Made by a program: the position numbers and the translations under genes. Source: Favolaschia claudopus (lineage: Eukaryota; Basidiomycota; Agaricomycetes; Agaricales; Mycenaceae). From it: a DNA stretch of 64,000 bases. The notes under the pieces were generated by a model that was given only the letters and a program-made list of their open reading frames with translations, had not been told where the DNA came from and searched no databases. Positions 47,020-57,675 of this stretch are shown here, piece by piece (position 1 is the first letter of the stretch; each line of letters begins with the position of its first letter). Location: positions 2,604,001 to 2,668,000 of the forward strand of contig JAWWNJ010000008.1 of the NCBI GenBank assembly GCA_037176885.1, given 5' to 3'.

Positions 47020-47607
47020 GAGAAGGGTTGGTGGGTGGAGCGCTGGTCGAGCGATCGTCAACGGAGGGATGCGTTGAAAGGACAGAAGCAAAGAAGAAGA
47101 AAAAACCCCAGTTTGGACCTTGGTTTTACCCGATCATGATGGTTGCAGTTGCACAGGAAATGCCGGGTGATGCAATTCGGTTGCAATTTTTGAACCTCAA
47201 TTCTTTTACAATGCACACCGAAACTCACAAAGTCGCACAAAATACCTCGTACGAGCTGTAGCAATTATAGTCCGCAGCGTGAAAGCTCGGGAAAACTTAC
47301 ACAAGTGCCGCCGGCGGTGTTTGGGTGAACATCAACATCGGCAACGCCGCCGGCCCGCAAGTTTGCCGCAAGTTCAACTAGGGTTCAAGTCGAATTTTGA
47401 ATTACATTCAGTTTGATTCAACGTAGGACGAAAACAGCCACCCCTTATCATCATTCTCTCGAGTCCATCGCGGCCGCATCTCTCCATAAGGTTTGAACAA
47501 AAATTAATCGCTATCACATCCAACGTTCAACGCATCCCGTTTGACCATAGTTCTTTCAACAATTCAATCTAGCAATTCATCGATTCTAAGAACGTTCACA
47601 CGGCTAT
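47020..47607. other. Intergenic, no supported gene
   Basis: Promoter of the F-box gene and 3' flank of the dehydrogenase. AT-rich, no repeats seen. Confidence 0.5.
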
Positions 47608-48755
47608 TCACCACGGCACCTCCCCGTCCTTACTAATAAACACTCCGCTCTTCCCCTCCCTCGCCAACGCCGCCTCGACCATCACCTTGCACCCATCTCT
47701 GGGATGCCCCGCCCCCGCCACGCCCGGTGCGTCTTTCGTTAGGGAGGTTTGGTTGAAGCCTACGTACCCACGCATGAGCGAAGCAATCGCAATAACACAT
47801 GGAGAAATTGCAAGCAAGAATCGCAACAACACATCAAAGGAAAAAAAATCCAACCAGGATTCGCAACAACAATAAAAAAGAGAAGAAAAGCTAAAACCAA
47901 CCAAATGAAAGAGAAATTATTACGCACCAGGATCAATCGAAACAACCCTCACCCCGCTCCCCTTCTGCTCCTCCTCCAACGCCCACTGCAGCGTCAACGC
48001 GTTCATCGCGGTCTTGCTAATATTATACCCCGGGAAGACGGGGATCGCCTTCTGAGCGAGGAGGCCGAGCGAGCCGAGGGGGGAGGAGATGTTCAGGATC
48101 GCGGAGCCGGCTTGGGATGTTATCAAGGGGCGGATGGCGGTGGTGAAGTTGGATGTGCCGAAGACGTTGACGGCGAAGGATTCGGGGAGGGTGGGGGCGG
48201 GTGAGGCGGCGCTGAAAGGAACATTATGTTAGTCGAGATTCGTTATTCGATAGCGATGAATTGATGGACGGGATATGAGCGAAGCAAGAGAAAGCAAAGA
48301 AATACGATGCGTAACGCTTACTTATTGATGAGCACGTCAAGCCCCGTGAGCCCCTTATCCTGAAGATACTTCTTCACAACCTCGACGGCGTTCCCGATGG
48401 ACGTTGCGTCGGCGATGTCCAGCTGCAGGGGCACGACGGTCGACGTGGGGTGGATGTCTGCGGCGAATTGAGATAGAGCTTGTTCGGCGTTTTTGAAGGT
48501 TCGGGAACCTGTTGAAAGCAAGAGTCAGATCGACCAGCCTGATTTGGAATTTCGAGAGGAAAACCGCGAAAAAAGAGGCGAACGGACCCATGAACACCAA
48601 CACGTCTTTCGTCGTGGCGAGCTGGTGGACAGTGTGCATGCCGAGGCCTTTGATATCATAAAAACGCGTCAGGGCAGTTCGTGAATGAGCTTGATCACAG
48701 GACAAACGAACGAACCTTGGTTAGCACCCGTAATGAGGATCGTGCGGACGGGCAT
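47608..48755 (-). CDS. Short-chain dehydrogenase/reductase
   Basis: Predicted 240 residues in five exons: 48755-48716, 48647-48588, 48508-48322, 48211-47928, 47759-47608; phases close with GTGCGT at the fourth donor. The Rossmann motif TGANQGLG is at residues 9-16, the NNA motif is in VLINNAA, the catalytic Ser is in LNISSPLGS, and the YxxxK motif is in GYNISKTAMN. A classical SDR, NAD(P)-dependent. The fungal neighbours of this type are often annotated as carbonyl reductases. The substrate is unknown. Confidence 0.92.
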
Positions 48756-48843
48756 TGTCTTGAATGTTACTATTCAGGATTTCTTCTGGAAAAAAAGGAA
48801 GGTTTTGCGAGTTGAGTTGCGACACCCATATCGATGCACCCTG

Positions 48844-48851
48844 CTTATATA
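48844..48851 (-). promoter_or_regulatory. TATA box of the dehydrogenase gene
   Basis: TATATAAG on the minus strand, about 90 bases upstream of the ATG at 48755. Confidence 0.55.
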
Positions 48852-49451
48852 CCTAAACGTATCTAGTACGCGTGGACTCCTGGCCGATTCATGCTGCGGC
48901 GAAGAGCTTCCGAATTCGGATACACGGTAAACTCAGGCTGCAAATTTGTTCGGATGCAGAAATGAGTTTCTTGAATGACGAATCATCGGGGGGTTTGTCA
49001 TTATCCCTGAGTACATAGTGAGTCAAGGAAGGGAGGGAGGACAGGTTTTTGTAACTTGCGTTGACTCAATCTCCTAACTTGGTTTTATTCGGCCGTCTTT
49101 GGCCGGTTCTGAGAACGGTTTGCGTTCGCTGTTGGTACTCACATACCCTGCTTGGCGTTTCGAGCATTGATTACCAGTGATTATACCTGAGCTTACCGAC
49201 AGGAAAAGAGGCGACGTCTCAAAGAGAACAAAGAACGAGACAAAAAAATCCTGTTCGAGTTCAAGACTGCATGTAGTCGAATTTCGAAAGGAATCGTCGA
49301 GGAACGTGTATAATAACAAGTTATTAACAACCCAACCTAGATATGGTATGTAAATGGCGAGGACGTACCTACTACATATCGAGATCAACGCCCTCCCCGC
49401 ACCTCACATGGATCTGACACCCCTACTCCATGCCTGATCCCACGACGTGCA
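48852..49451. other. Intergenic, no supported gene
   Basis: Between the dehydrogenase promoter and the stop of the CCDC137-like gene. AT-rich; no element found. Confidence 0.5.
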
Positions 49452-50413
49452 TCACTCATCCCCCTCATCAACCGCCCCTCCTCCCCTCTCCCCACCCGCC
49501 GCACCTCCCCCCGCGCGCCTCGCAGCCTTCATCTCCCGATACCTTGCTACCGCCGCCTCTCGCGCCGCAGCCATCTGCAGCTGCTGTGCCGGCGAGAGTA
49601 TCGACTTCTCCTTAGCCTTACTACCATTCGGATCTTTTGACTTGGCTTTCCGGGCGAGGGCGGAGAGATCCGGCGGCGCCTGCGCGATGTCGTTCAGACG
49701 GCGTGGGGCGGCGGTGGAGGTGTGGGCGAATTCTTTGGGGCGGGAAGCATGTTTGTCATGTGGGGGAGGGTCGTCGGGCTGCGTTTTTGGCTTTCCCTTG
49801 GGGAGTGAGGGTTGGGACGTAGTTGGAGTTGGAGTAGATGTAGAGGGTGTAGTCGTAGTAGTAGCGGCTTTGGATTTGGACTTGGATTTGTTGTGCTCGG
49901 CGCGGACGGTAGCCAAGGAGGATTGGACGGCGGTTCGTACGAGGGGGCGCATGTCCGTTTCTATACGTCTGAAACGACGAGCGCAGTCAGTGAAGATATC
50001 AGAAGAAAAGAAAGGAAGATGATGAAGCAAAGATCTAGACGCACTTGTTGAAATGTGCCAACGTCTCTCCAGGACGGATCCTCTGTATCGTTTCCGCCCC
50101 GCCCTCAGATTTTCGCCGCTTCTTCTTCGGCTGGTCTCCACCACCCTCGACAGCATCCCGCCCTTCATCCCGCAGCTTCCGCTTCTTCTCCCTGAATTCG
50201 GCGCGCACCTGCGCTGCGTTTATCGCGCGCAGGAAGGATTTTGGGAGGGGCTCGGAGGAGAGAGCGTCGGCGCCGCGTGAGGGCGCTAGGTCGTTGCCTC
50301 TGAGGGGGGAGTGAATGAATGAAGACAGGATGGGAGGGGGAGGGGAGGATGTGAGCGCACTTTTTTGAGCGTTCTTGCTCGCGGACGGACCGTTTGGCGC
50401 GTTTGTGAGGCAT
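49452..50413 (-). CDS. CCDC137-like nuclear/nucleolar protein
   Basis: Predicted 274 residues, three exons: 50413-50361, 50299-50045, 49968-49452. It starts MPHKRAKRSVREQERSKK, is very basic (KKKRRKS near residue 80), and has the block IRPGETLAHFNKRIETDMR (about 92-112), comparable with the corresponding region of CCDC137. The C-terminus holds a coiled coil (AAAREAAVARYREMKAARRA). Probably nucleolar. The identity rests on overall layout and the basic N-terminus, and is not certain. Broken pieces of a second copy lie at 53508-53863 and 57385-57675. Confidence 0.65.
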
Positions 50414-50596
50414 CAAAAGCAAAGAGGAGGGTTTGTTTGTTTGGCTTCCTGTTTAGAACGAAGCAGTCAGGCACAGACACGCCAATACTGCCGAGCATTG
50501 CGGACCAAGGGTTGATTCCGGCAATTTCGGCAAGCCGGCATCGTGATCTCAGTTGACCTGCAACGGAAAACACCGACAACACGACACTTCCCAAAC
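50414..50596. other. Promoter and short duplicated flank
   Basis: Upstream of the CCDC137-like gene. The first 63 bases (50414-50476) are closely repeated at 57676-57740, so the duplication of this gene carried its promoter. Confidence 0.6.
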
Positions 50597-50648
50597 TTCC
50601 GCCGCATCAGTGACATCCGAATCCGGTAATTTGATGGTGGCGGTGTTT
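50597..50648 (+). repeat. 52-bp inverted repeat, left arm
   Basis: Inverted match to 51215-51266 with one mismatch. Both arms encode the same short peptide (SAASVTSESGNLM) and have weaker similarity in their outer flanks, so this looks like an inverted gene-fragment duplication rather than a TE with a target duplication. Confidence 0.7.
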
Positions 50649-51214
50649 GGGCATAATTTAGCGCGCGCCAACTCATATGTATTATTGAACCTGTTGTTGA
50701 TCTTCGTCCCGTTTTCCCTCTCCAGTGCTCATAAAACATGAATGACAGTTACTTTTGCATTTTAAGCCGCTATATTAATTTTTGAGAGCTGTACGCCGCC
50801 TGTAGCAAACTAGACAAATGAAAAGTACTTTTTGTGACATTTGTGTGACCACTAAACGGCTGCCAAAACCGACTCACTTCGGAAGGTTCATCCTCCCCAC
50901 TGCGCTCGCTCATAAATTTCAAAAATGACCAAGGATATGTATTACATGGGTCCATATATCCCCTTTGACGCCCAGCAGAAAATACGTAGAAATTGGAACA
51001 ATGTGGGCCTTCATCAATTGCCAGCGAGGACACATCACTGGTGAGGATAATGCAATAAGCAAAAAAAAATTGCAAATAGAACGGACCGAACTCGCAGTCA
51101 CACCTCCCTTCCGGATGTTTAAACCTCTATACTAACTAGCAATTGACTACAACCTCCTTCCTACGCATCACAACACACCCCCAACACCTCAGATCAATAA
51201 TACATAGGTCAAGG
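50649..51214. other. Spacer of the inverted repeat
   Basis: AT-rich, no coding frame of note. Confidence 0.5.
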
Positions 51215-51266
51215 AAACACCGCCTCCATCAAATTACCGGATTCGGATGTCACTGATGCGGCGGAA
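51215..51266 (-). repeat. 52-bp inverted repeat, right arm
   Basis: Counterpart of 50597-50648. Confidence 0.7.
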
Positions 51267-51393
51267 TTCATCGAGTGCAACACGACAACCATTTTGATGG
51301 ATTGCTGATGTCGTCGCGATTCCGAGTTGCCGATTCCCGAATCGCCGTTGCAACAAGTTGACAATTTACAACGCAGCTTTGAGTCCGAAAACT

Positions 51394-51774
51394 TCACTCT
51401 TTCAGGTTCTCGACTTTCACGGCCTCAACTATCTTGAATGTGCTGATATTCCGCAATGTTCTGTCTACTTCAACGACGTCGTACGACTCAATTGCGATTC
51501 GCAGACCGGTTTGAGGCCAGGCAGAGAATTCGTAGACTCGGAGGGTAGACTCTTTTAAAGCTCTTGGGCCAACAACTGAAATGCTGCTCAGGCTGCAGCA
51601 ACGATTCGAGGTCAATGGGAAGGAGAAGGAAGGAGAAAGGAAAGATCGAATTGTCACGCGCGTGGGAACGTGGCCTCCGACGAAAAACTCCGACCGAAAC
51701 TCATTGTCACCAGCGACGGCGAACCTACGGTCGAATTCACACCGGCTCGCAGGCCTCCCGTCTCGTTCCAGCAT
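51394..51774 (-). CDS. Unidentified frame, 126 codons
   Basis: An open ATG frame on the minus strand. The last 60 codons look protein-like (STLRVYEFSAWPQTGLRIAI, ESYDVVEVDRTLRNISTFKI) and the first 40 less so; an intron between about 51660 and 51590 is possible. No domain recognised. It could be a remnant. Confidence 0.25.
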   Translation of the reverse strand: MLERDGRPASRCEFDRRFAVAGDNEFRSEFFVGGHVPTRVTIRSFLSPSFSFPLTSNRCCSLSSISVVGPRALKESTLRVYEFSAWPQTGLRIAIESYDVVEVDRTLRNISTFKIVEAVKVENLKE

Positions 51775-52670
51775 GCCTACAGCATCCTATGACCTGTACC
51801 TGCGCCCATACTTATACGGGGGGACAATGGTCTCTAACTTGCTACTTGAAATGTCCTCAGCCTCGTGCCGGAATGACTCGATTGTGCGTTGGCGTCCTTT
51901 TTTCTTCGTCCTTGCCTCCTGAAATGTGTTTACAGTAAAGTTCAGCTTCGGCATGCATGCTTCGAGCCCGTGGTGCTGTGTGACTGATTGAAGAGAGTAA
52001 TATGAATACGCTCGATCGCGCTGAGTGAGCTTGCCTGTCGGTGCGTGTCTCATGAAACCTGATCCTGCTACTGCTTAACGTCCTTCGGGGCTAGCCACCG
52101 CCCTGGTCACCTCAAGCTCGAAGCTTTCTTTCCGGGCCTTGGAGAACCTCTCATCTCAAAGCCAAAAAGGTACGGATTATCGATAGGTTTTCGAGTGAAT
52201 CTACAGCTTCCCTCCTATCGTACAGCGCGCTGCATAATCGCGAGAGAAGTGCTACCACCCTTCCCGTCATATCTACGTATGCTCTGGGAGCTCGCATCCG
52301 ACAGGATCTACATCATCCCAGCGCTTGCATGCAGGCCTACGCGAGTCGGCGCATCGCTTTCGCTCTCGGCGGCGTAGGGGTAGTGGAGGCTGCTGGGCAA
52401 GGAGACTTCGCTCAAGATGCCATGTTTGTGGCTTCCTTGACCCATTGCACACCCCGCTCTCCCCCTTCCGCCTCTCGCCCTTCTCCTTCCCGCGGAGGGC
52501 AGGATGCTGGAGATACTCTCGGCTTTCTCGCCTTCGTACCCGGCGTCTGCACGAGCGTCTCCTGCGCGCGTCACTTATGGTTAGGGCTCGAGTGGAAGCG
52601 ACCACGTCGTCTTCGCTGCCTGTGAGCGCTGAGGTCGTCGCCGTGCTGAAAATGCTCCAATTCGCTTCAT
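51775..52670. other. Intergenic, GC-rich towards the right
   Basis: No supported gene. From about 52300 the sequence becomes GC-rich with many open frames on both strands and resembles a decayed or low-complexity region. Confidence 0.4.
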
Positions 52671-52874
52671 GCGCATCCCCAGCCGCCTCGCTTGCTCATC
52701 CGCCAATCCTATCGTGGACGTCGACGCCGCCCCCGTACGCGTTCTCGCTGCGCAGCGCTGTCGCGTATCGGTGAGACGAAGTCCCAATGGAGCGCATCGA
52801 GCCTCCGCGTCCATCCTTCTCATTACGCCGCAGCCCATTTCTCGTCTCGGCTGCGGGAGCACGCGCGCACAACG
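52671..52874 (+). repeat. Direct repeat, copy 1
   Basis: Imperfect match to 53081-53310 with an offset of 410-436 bases: both start GCGCAT(C/A)CCCAGCCGCCTCG and end CGCGCACAACG. Copy 2 contains small insertions. Confidence 0.65.
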
Positions 52875-53080
52875 GGTAGGATGCTGCAGCTACCTTGCGC
52901 TCTCTCGCCTGCGTACTGTATCTGGTGGTGCTCTAGCCTCGTACGCGAAAAGTGTCTCCTTCGTGCATCGGTCGTGGACCAGCATCAGGCGAGTCGTGCC
53001 TCGAGGCGGCGAGTGGGAGCGATGACGCCGCCGTCTTCGCCCGCTGCGATCGAGGGGGTCGTGCTGACAATCTTCGCAGT

Positions 53081-53310
53081 GCGCATACCCAGCCGCCTCG
53101 CTTTCTCATTCGCTATCCCAGACGTCGACATCGCCCCAGTACGCGTCGTCGCTCCGCACCCCAATCTTCTCCACACATCGCTATCGCGTATCCGGTGACA
53201 CGGACTCAATCCAGCGCATCACCACTCCGCGCAGGCTCCGCGTCGAGCGTTCTTTCTCATTACCTTAATCCATTTATCGTGGCGGTTGCGGGGGGCAAGC
53301 GCGCACAACG
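53081..53310 (+). repeat. Direct repeat, copy 2
   Basis: Counterpart of 52671-52874. No autonomous-element signature seen, so this is probably a local tandem duplication. Confidence 0.65.
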
Positions 53311-53507
53311 ACCATATTCATATTCACTGAGGTGTCGCTGGAAAGGGGAAGGCTGGACTCGCATTTGGAGCGGCGGGGGATTTGGGACGAGGACAGGAAG
53401 AAAGAGGAGGGGAAGACGTTAGCTACATCATGATACCCCGCCTCCCTCGCTGCCGCTTCATCACTCCGGCTCGTCGTGTATACCTCCCCGCGCCTACCCT
53501 CACCCTC
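53311..53507. other. Spacer next to the pseudogene fragment
   Basis: Nothing recognisable. Its right edge is a candidate rearrangement breakpoint. Confidence 0.4.
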
Positions 53508-53863
53508 CACCCTCGACGTTCGAAGGGGAAGCCAAAACCAAGCCCGACGACGCTCCTCTCCATCCCCGTCCACAATAAGACAAACGCGCGTCCTGCCCGA
53601 AAGAATTCGCTCACACCTGCGCCGCCGCACCGCACATCGCGCAAGCGCCGCCGGATCTGTCTGCCCTCGCGAGTAAAGCCGCCTTCAAGTCGACCAATCC
53701 GAATGCGAGTAGTAGTACGGCTAAGGAGAAGTCGATCCTGTCGCCAGCGGAGCGGCTGCAGATGGCTGCGGCGCGGGAGGCGGCGGTGGCGCGGTATTGG
53801 GAGATGAAGGCCGCGCGGCGAGCGGGGGGAGGGGCGGCGGGTGGGGAGAGGAAGGAGGCGTAG
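53508..53863 (+). pseudogene. C-terminal fragment of a CCDC137-like paralog
   Basis: From about 53592 the plus strand encodes EFAHTCAAAPHIAQAPPDLS, EKSILSPAERLQMAAAREAA and further residues ending at the TAG at 53861, closely matching residues about 175-270 of the gene at 49452-50413; weaker DNA similarity reaches back to about 53508 (residue 158). The N-terminal part of the same paralog is on the other strand at 57385-57675. The fragment has no start of its own. Confidence 0.75.
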
Positions 53864-54166
53864 TTGATGAGGGGAAGGAGTGATGCGCGTCGTGGGATTA
53901 GGGATGGGTATGGAGAAGGGTTCATGCGAGATGCTTCACGTGCGCGAGCGTGTGTTCATATGTATGTAGGTACGCCCTCGTATCCTTGTAATGTCTTTGC
54001 CGTCACCCCTACCTATTTACATTACAGTATTTGGGGAAAATGATCAAATATTCACTCTAACGGTCATAGGCCATCTCAAGACTTGTTCTCCCACAATCCA
54101 CATGGGAAGTAATGTTAATACTACCTACAGTGAACTCTATCAATGTCGTCACAGTCCCGACCCCTA
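53864..54166. other. 3' flanks
   Basis: Short spacer between the pseudogene fragment and the unknown gene's stop. AT-rich. Confidence 0.5.
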
Positions 54167-55861
54167 CTAGTGACGAAGGAAACGCGTGAATCGGCTGTAA
54201 ACCGCGCGTATACCGCAACGGGTTGTTTCGAGCCTAACCGGCGACTCTGTCTGTTCGTGAACGCTGGCCTGTTCCCCCGGCCATGCCTGTTTCAATTTCC
54301 CAATGATGCCCACCGATTGTCCCCAATGTTCTACCTCGCGGCCGCCTTTGGTAGTGGTCACGAAACATTCGTACTGAAATTCCGAGGGTTTCTCCTGAAG
54401 CACGAAAGACATACCCTCCAACACCTTCGGAACTCCTTCTCGTTCACCAACCCCGCGTCTGCCCTCAACGATCCAATGTGCGGTATCCACGTTATGGACA
54501 ACGCCGGTGACAGTCAATGCGGACTCCCTTATTCCTTCCTCTTTGTGCGTGTGTTGTGTTTCTCTCGCCACACTAGCGTCGATTCCCAAGGGAGTCTGTG
54601 GGATGGTAATATTGATCCCTCCGTGATAGTTCCGAGTCTGGTGGGTCGTCGACTCAACGACAACAGAGTTTAGCGTTCCCAGCGTAGTCATATCAGGGGA
54701 TTTGATTTCGGTGACATTCAAGCCCGGTGCAATGATCTTGAGGCTAACGGAAGTGATTTTGCGATCCCCGGCTGAAACACAGTTGAGTCGGACATCTATC
54801 GGTGTAGCTTCGCCTGGGGGTGCAGTGCGTTCGTATCTCAAAGCGAGGTCCACATAACTGTGCCCTTTCTCGCCCAACCGCAATTTGAATCTGCGGTGCT
54901 GTGCCAATGGAAAGGTGAATGCTGGTAAAACGACGGGGACTGCATCGTCATCTACAGTTTCAATGGCACAAGATCTACTGCAAGTCAGATTTTAAACATT
55001 GCAGTACACAAGAATATTTGCCTCACGAAGGAACGAGGAATCCAGCCGTGCGAGAAGTCATTTCCGCAAGTTGCATAGTGCCAATCAGTAGTGCTGCGAG
55101 TCTCTAGCATTGATTGTATAATTTGATCGTTTGCGAGGTAGCGATTACCAAACACTCACCGAACACAGTAACATTTGTACCCCTTTCCAGACGCAACCCA
55201 TTTGTAGATGCATGCTGTGTGTTCGTAGACATTGGTTGTATGTGATATTCAAGGGTACTTTTACGGATGCTAACCTTCATGTCCCCATCCCAGTCACGTA
55301 GGGCGGTATATGGAGCAGCATGTTGATACCAGTGACTTGGCACTGCTGGCAGAAATAAACTGCTTCGTTTAGCCCGAGGGACACCGCCGAAAGAACACTG
55401 TGCATTGTACAGTTTCGGCATTAGCATAGGCGAACACAGAGATGTAAGTGCGACCAAACCAAATGAGCCTCCAACAAGACAAGCTTCTTGAGATATACAA
55501 TCGACTGCTCCTGAACGAGGTATGACTGGAGCGTATGGTCGTCCATTAGTATACAACCGTTGAATCGAAGATCCTGGAGTTCTTTCTGCATTTCTACTCG
55601 GTGTGTTCAGTCAAGCAACGCCAGACTCTCACCTGCAGGAATTCCTTCGATCTCTTCGATATCGGTCTTGAGCTTTCGTACAGATTGTAATAGGTCTACA
55701 TTGTATTGCACGACAGTGTTGACATTGTCGGTATCCTCCAGGTATTGCACATATATTTTGACCGTGGATACAAAGGATATGTCGGGAAGATCGTCGAGCT
55801 CCGAAAAGGAAGGGTTGACATGGAACGGTTCGGAATGTTCCAGGGGGTGTGCAACAACCAT
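54167..55861 (-). CDS. Unidentified multi-exon protein
   Basis: Five consistent exons: 55861-55633, 55593-55436, 55397-55149, 55103-55027 and 54977-54167 give 507 codons with closing phases and branch-site-like CTAAT sequences in introns. The N-terminal part is helical or coiled-coil-like (KLKTDIEEIEGIPAEMQKEL), and the C-terminal 270 residues are beta-rich with short repeated turns (KITSVSLKIIAPGLNVTEIK, GINITIPQTPLG), somewhat like arrestin- or Ig-like sandwiches. I do not recognise the family. Protein-like stretches upstream (about 55875-56140, e.g. VPLYSSFASTASYKLYKNC) suggest more 5' exons, and a TATATAAG at 55897-55904 may be part of one of them or a promoter. Confidence 0.45.
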
Positions 55862-56846
55862 CTCAGGTAGACGGCCATAGACTCGCTGGCACAGTTCTTA
55901 TATAGCTTGTACGATGCAGTGCTGGCGAAACTGCTGTACAAAGGAACGGCATGTATCAGAAGCTGCCGTACCGCATCCGATATCGACGCTGGCGAAGATA
56001 AATAAGTATCCCTTGTTGCCGGATTCGGTCAGTGCTGTTCGGTTCAGCGTTCAAGGCAAAATACCTGAACGCAGCGCTCCGCATTTGCCCATTTGGACCG
56101 ATTCCTCCCAACTGCTGCTTCGGTGGGCTGATAATGGTTGACTTGAGGCATTGACCACTGAAGACAGCTTGGACTCGCTTCTAGTTACCCGCAGGCGAGT
56201 CGTCACAACCTGTCTCAAGGGTGGCTGTTTGGCAATAATCTGCTCACTGTATCTCACGTTCATGGTGTTGAGATTTTGGCAGTCGTCGGAGCCGGTTTCG
56301 ACGAGAAGAACTGTATATTCGATGGTTAATAATGCTGTCACTCGAGAGTCGAGAAGAGCAATAAGCGACGAGCCTGTGAATCTCTCTGTGAGTCTTGCCG
56401 CCGCGACGCCGGACGGGGTCGCTGCCCGCACCAGCACCGACCGCAATAGAATCGTAGCTATCCACACCCGACGCGTCAGGATTCTTTTAGACAGAACGGA
56501 GAGATATCAAATTGCAGGACGAGCCCATCAGTGGTAGAAAATTTGTAGTGAAAGAGAAACCGATGAATTTTTCGCCGTCCTTTTTATCTAGGCATACCGA
56601 TGAACTGAACCAGGATTACGAACTAGATGACTGTGCGGGTGGTATTGATTTTTGCGTGGGTGTGGGAGCCGTCCCACGCATCTTTGTGAACGGATCAACT
56701 ATGAACAGTGCTTCGACGCACCTGCCAGCTTACTTGCTTCTCGCCACCATCCTACCCTGAATCCAGTCGTCGAGCTTAGGTCCGTGCAGTTCTACATTCA
56801 TCGAATACACCACCCTGACTTGAATGCGAATCTCAAAGGCAGAACA
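55862..56846. other. Probable further 5' exons and upstream region
   Basis: Protein-like pieces in different frames at 56470-55875 on the minus strand may be exons of the unknown gene, but I could not chain them. The plus strand towards 56846 is the promoter of the SnoaL-like gene. Confidence 0.3.
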
Positions 56847-57257
56847 ATGAAGTACAGCAAAGCCGGACTCACCGAAGACCAGCTCGCCGTGTTGGCAGTC
56901 GCGGAGACCTTCCTCGAATGCATCGAAAAACGGGACAAAGCAACCATGCTTTCCACCGTCCTCCCATCTGGCGGAGCGACTCTCCTTCGAAATGGCGAAC
57001 CGCTATTCATCAACCTCGTCGGCGTCGTGGAGCGCATTCCCTTTGACCACCCACAAAAACTATCTGAGGTGATATCGGCGAAGCCCACGGTGATGGTGGA
57101 TCCTGCGGGCGAGATCGCGATGGCGTGGACGCCGTATGAGTTTTATTTCGATGATGTGCTTCACCATGTGGGGACGAATATCTGGAGCTTTTTGAAGAGG
57201 GAGGGAAAGTGGATGATTAGCGGGGTGGCTGATAATAGTTTGGCTCCGGGAGCGTAG
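56847..57257 (+). CDS. SnoaL-like (NTF2-fold) protein, copy 2
   Basis: Single-exon gene for 136 residues starting MKYSKAGLTEDQ, paralogous to the gene at 12116-12529 over its entire length. The conserved stretches (TMLSTVLPSGGATLLRNGEP, VERIPFDHPQKLSE, EIAMAWTP(F/Y)EFYFDD, KWMISG(L/V)ADN) identify the same NTF2-like fold. One residue is missing relative to copy 1 near the C-terminus. The open frame extends upstream of the ATG, but the paralog starts at the same place. It lies inside the segment that appears inverted (53.5-57.4 kb). Confidence 0.78.
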   Translation: MKYSKAGLTEDQLAVLAVAETFLECIEKRDKATMLSTVLPSGGATLLRNGEPLFINLVGVVERIPFDHPQKLSEVISAKPTVMVDPAGEIAMAWTPYEFYFDDVLHHVGTNIWSFLKREGKWMISGVADNSLAPGA

Positions 57258-57384
57258 AGTTCTGCACTTACAACCAGTTGTATTTCTTTCCGCGGTCAAC
57301 GCAGATTCTTGAACAGGATGTTGGCTTATAGACGCGTTGAGTTTTGAGCTTTGACCCTGCATTGACGAGGAAACCGCAAAGCAA

Positions 57385-57675
57385 CCCCAACCAACCGTTC
57401 CTCATCTGTGAGCTTGCGCTTGTTCTTTCTGAATTTGGCGCGCACTTGAACTGCGTTTATGGCTCGAAGCAAGGACTTTGGTCGGGACTCGGAGGCTGAA
57501 GTGAGAGTCGGAGCCGGGAGGCGAGAGCTGAGCGTCGGCATCGCGTGAGGGTGTTAGATAGCTGTCTCGGCGCTCTGAGCCTGAGGGGGAAGGGAGTTAA
57601 TGAAGGCTGAAATAGAGGAGGGGGCGCCGAGCGTTCTTGTTCCCGAACGAACCGTTTGCCGCGTTTGTGAGGCAT
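57385..57675 (-). pseudogene. N-terminal fragment of a CCDC137-like paralog
   Basis: The minus strand from the ATG at 57675 encodes MPHKRGKRFVREQERS, as exon 1 of the gene at 49452-50413. The donor at the end of that exon is missing, so translation runs into intron-like sequence. Further on, in a different frame, PKSLLRAINAVQVRAKFRK matches exon 2 to about residue 64. Sequence for residues 65-157 is absent. The upstream 63 bases also match the parent gene's promoter. Confidence 0.8.

Noticed and set aside
49447..50022. 191-codon plus-strand frame
   Set aside because: Shadow of the CCDC137-like gene.
50597..51266. The inverted repeat as a transposon
   Set aside because: No target duplication, and the outer flanks are also related.
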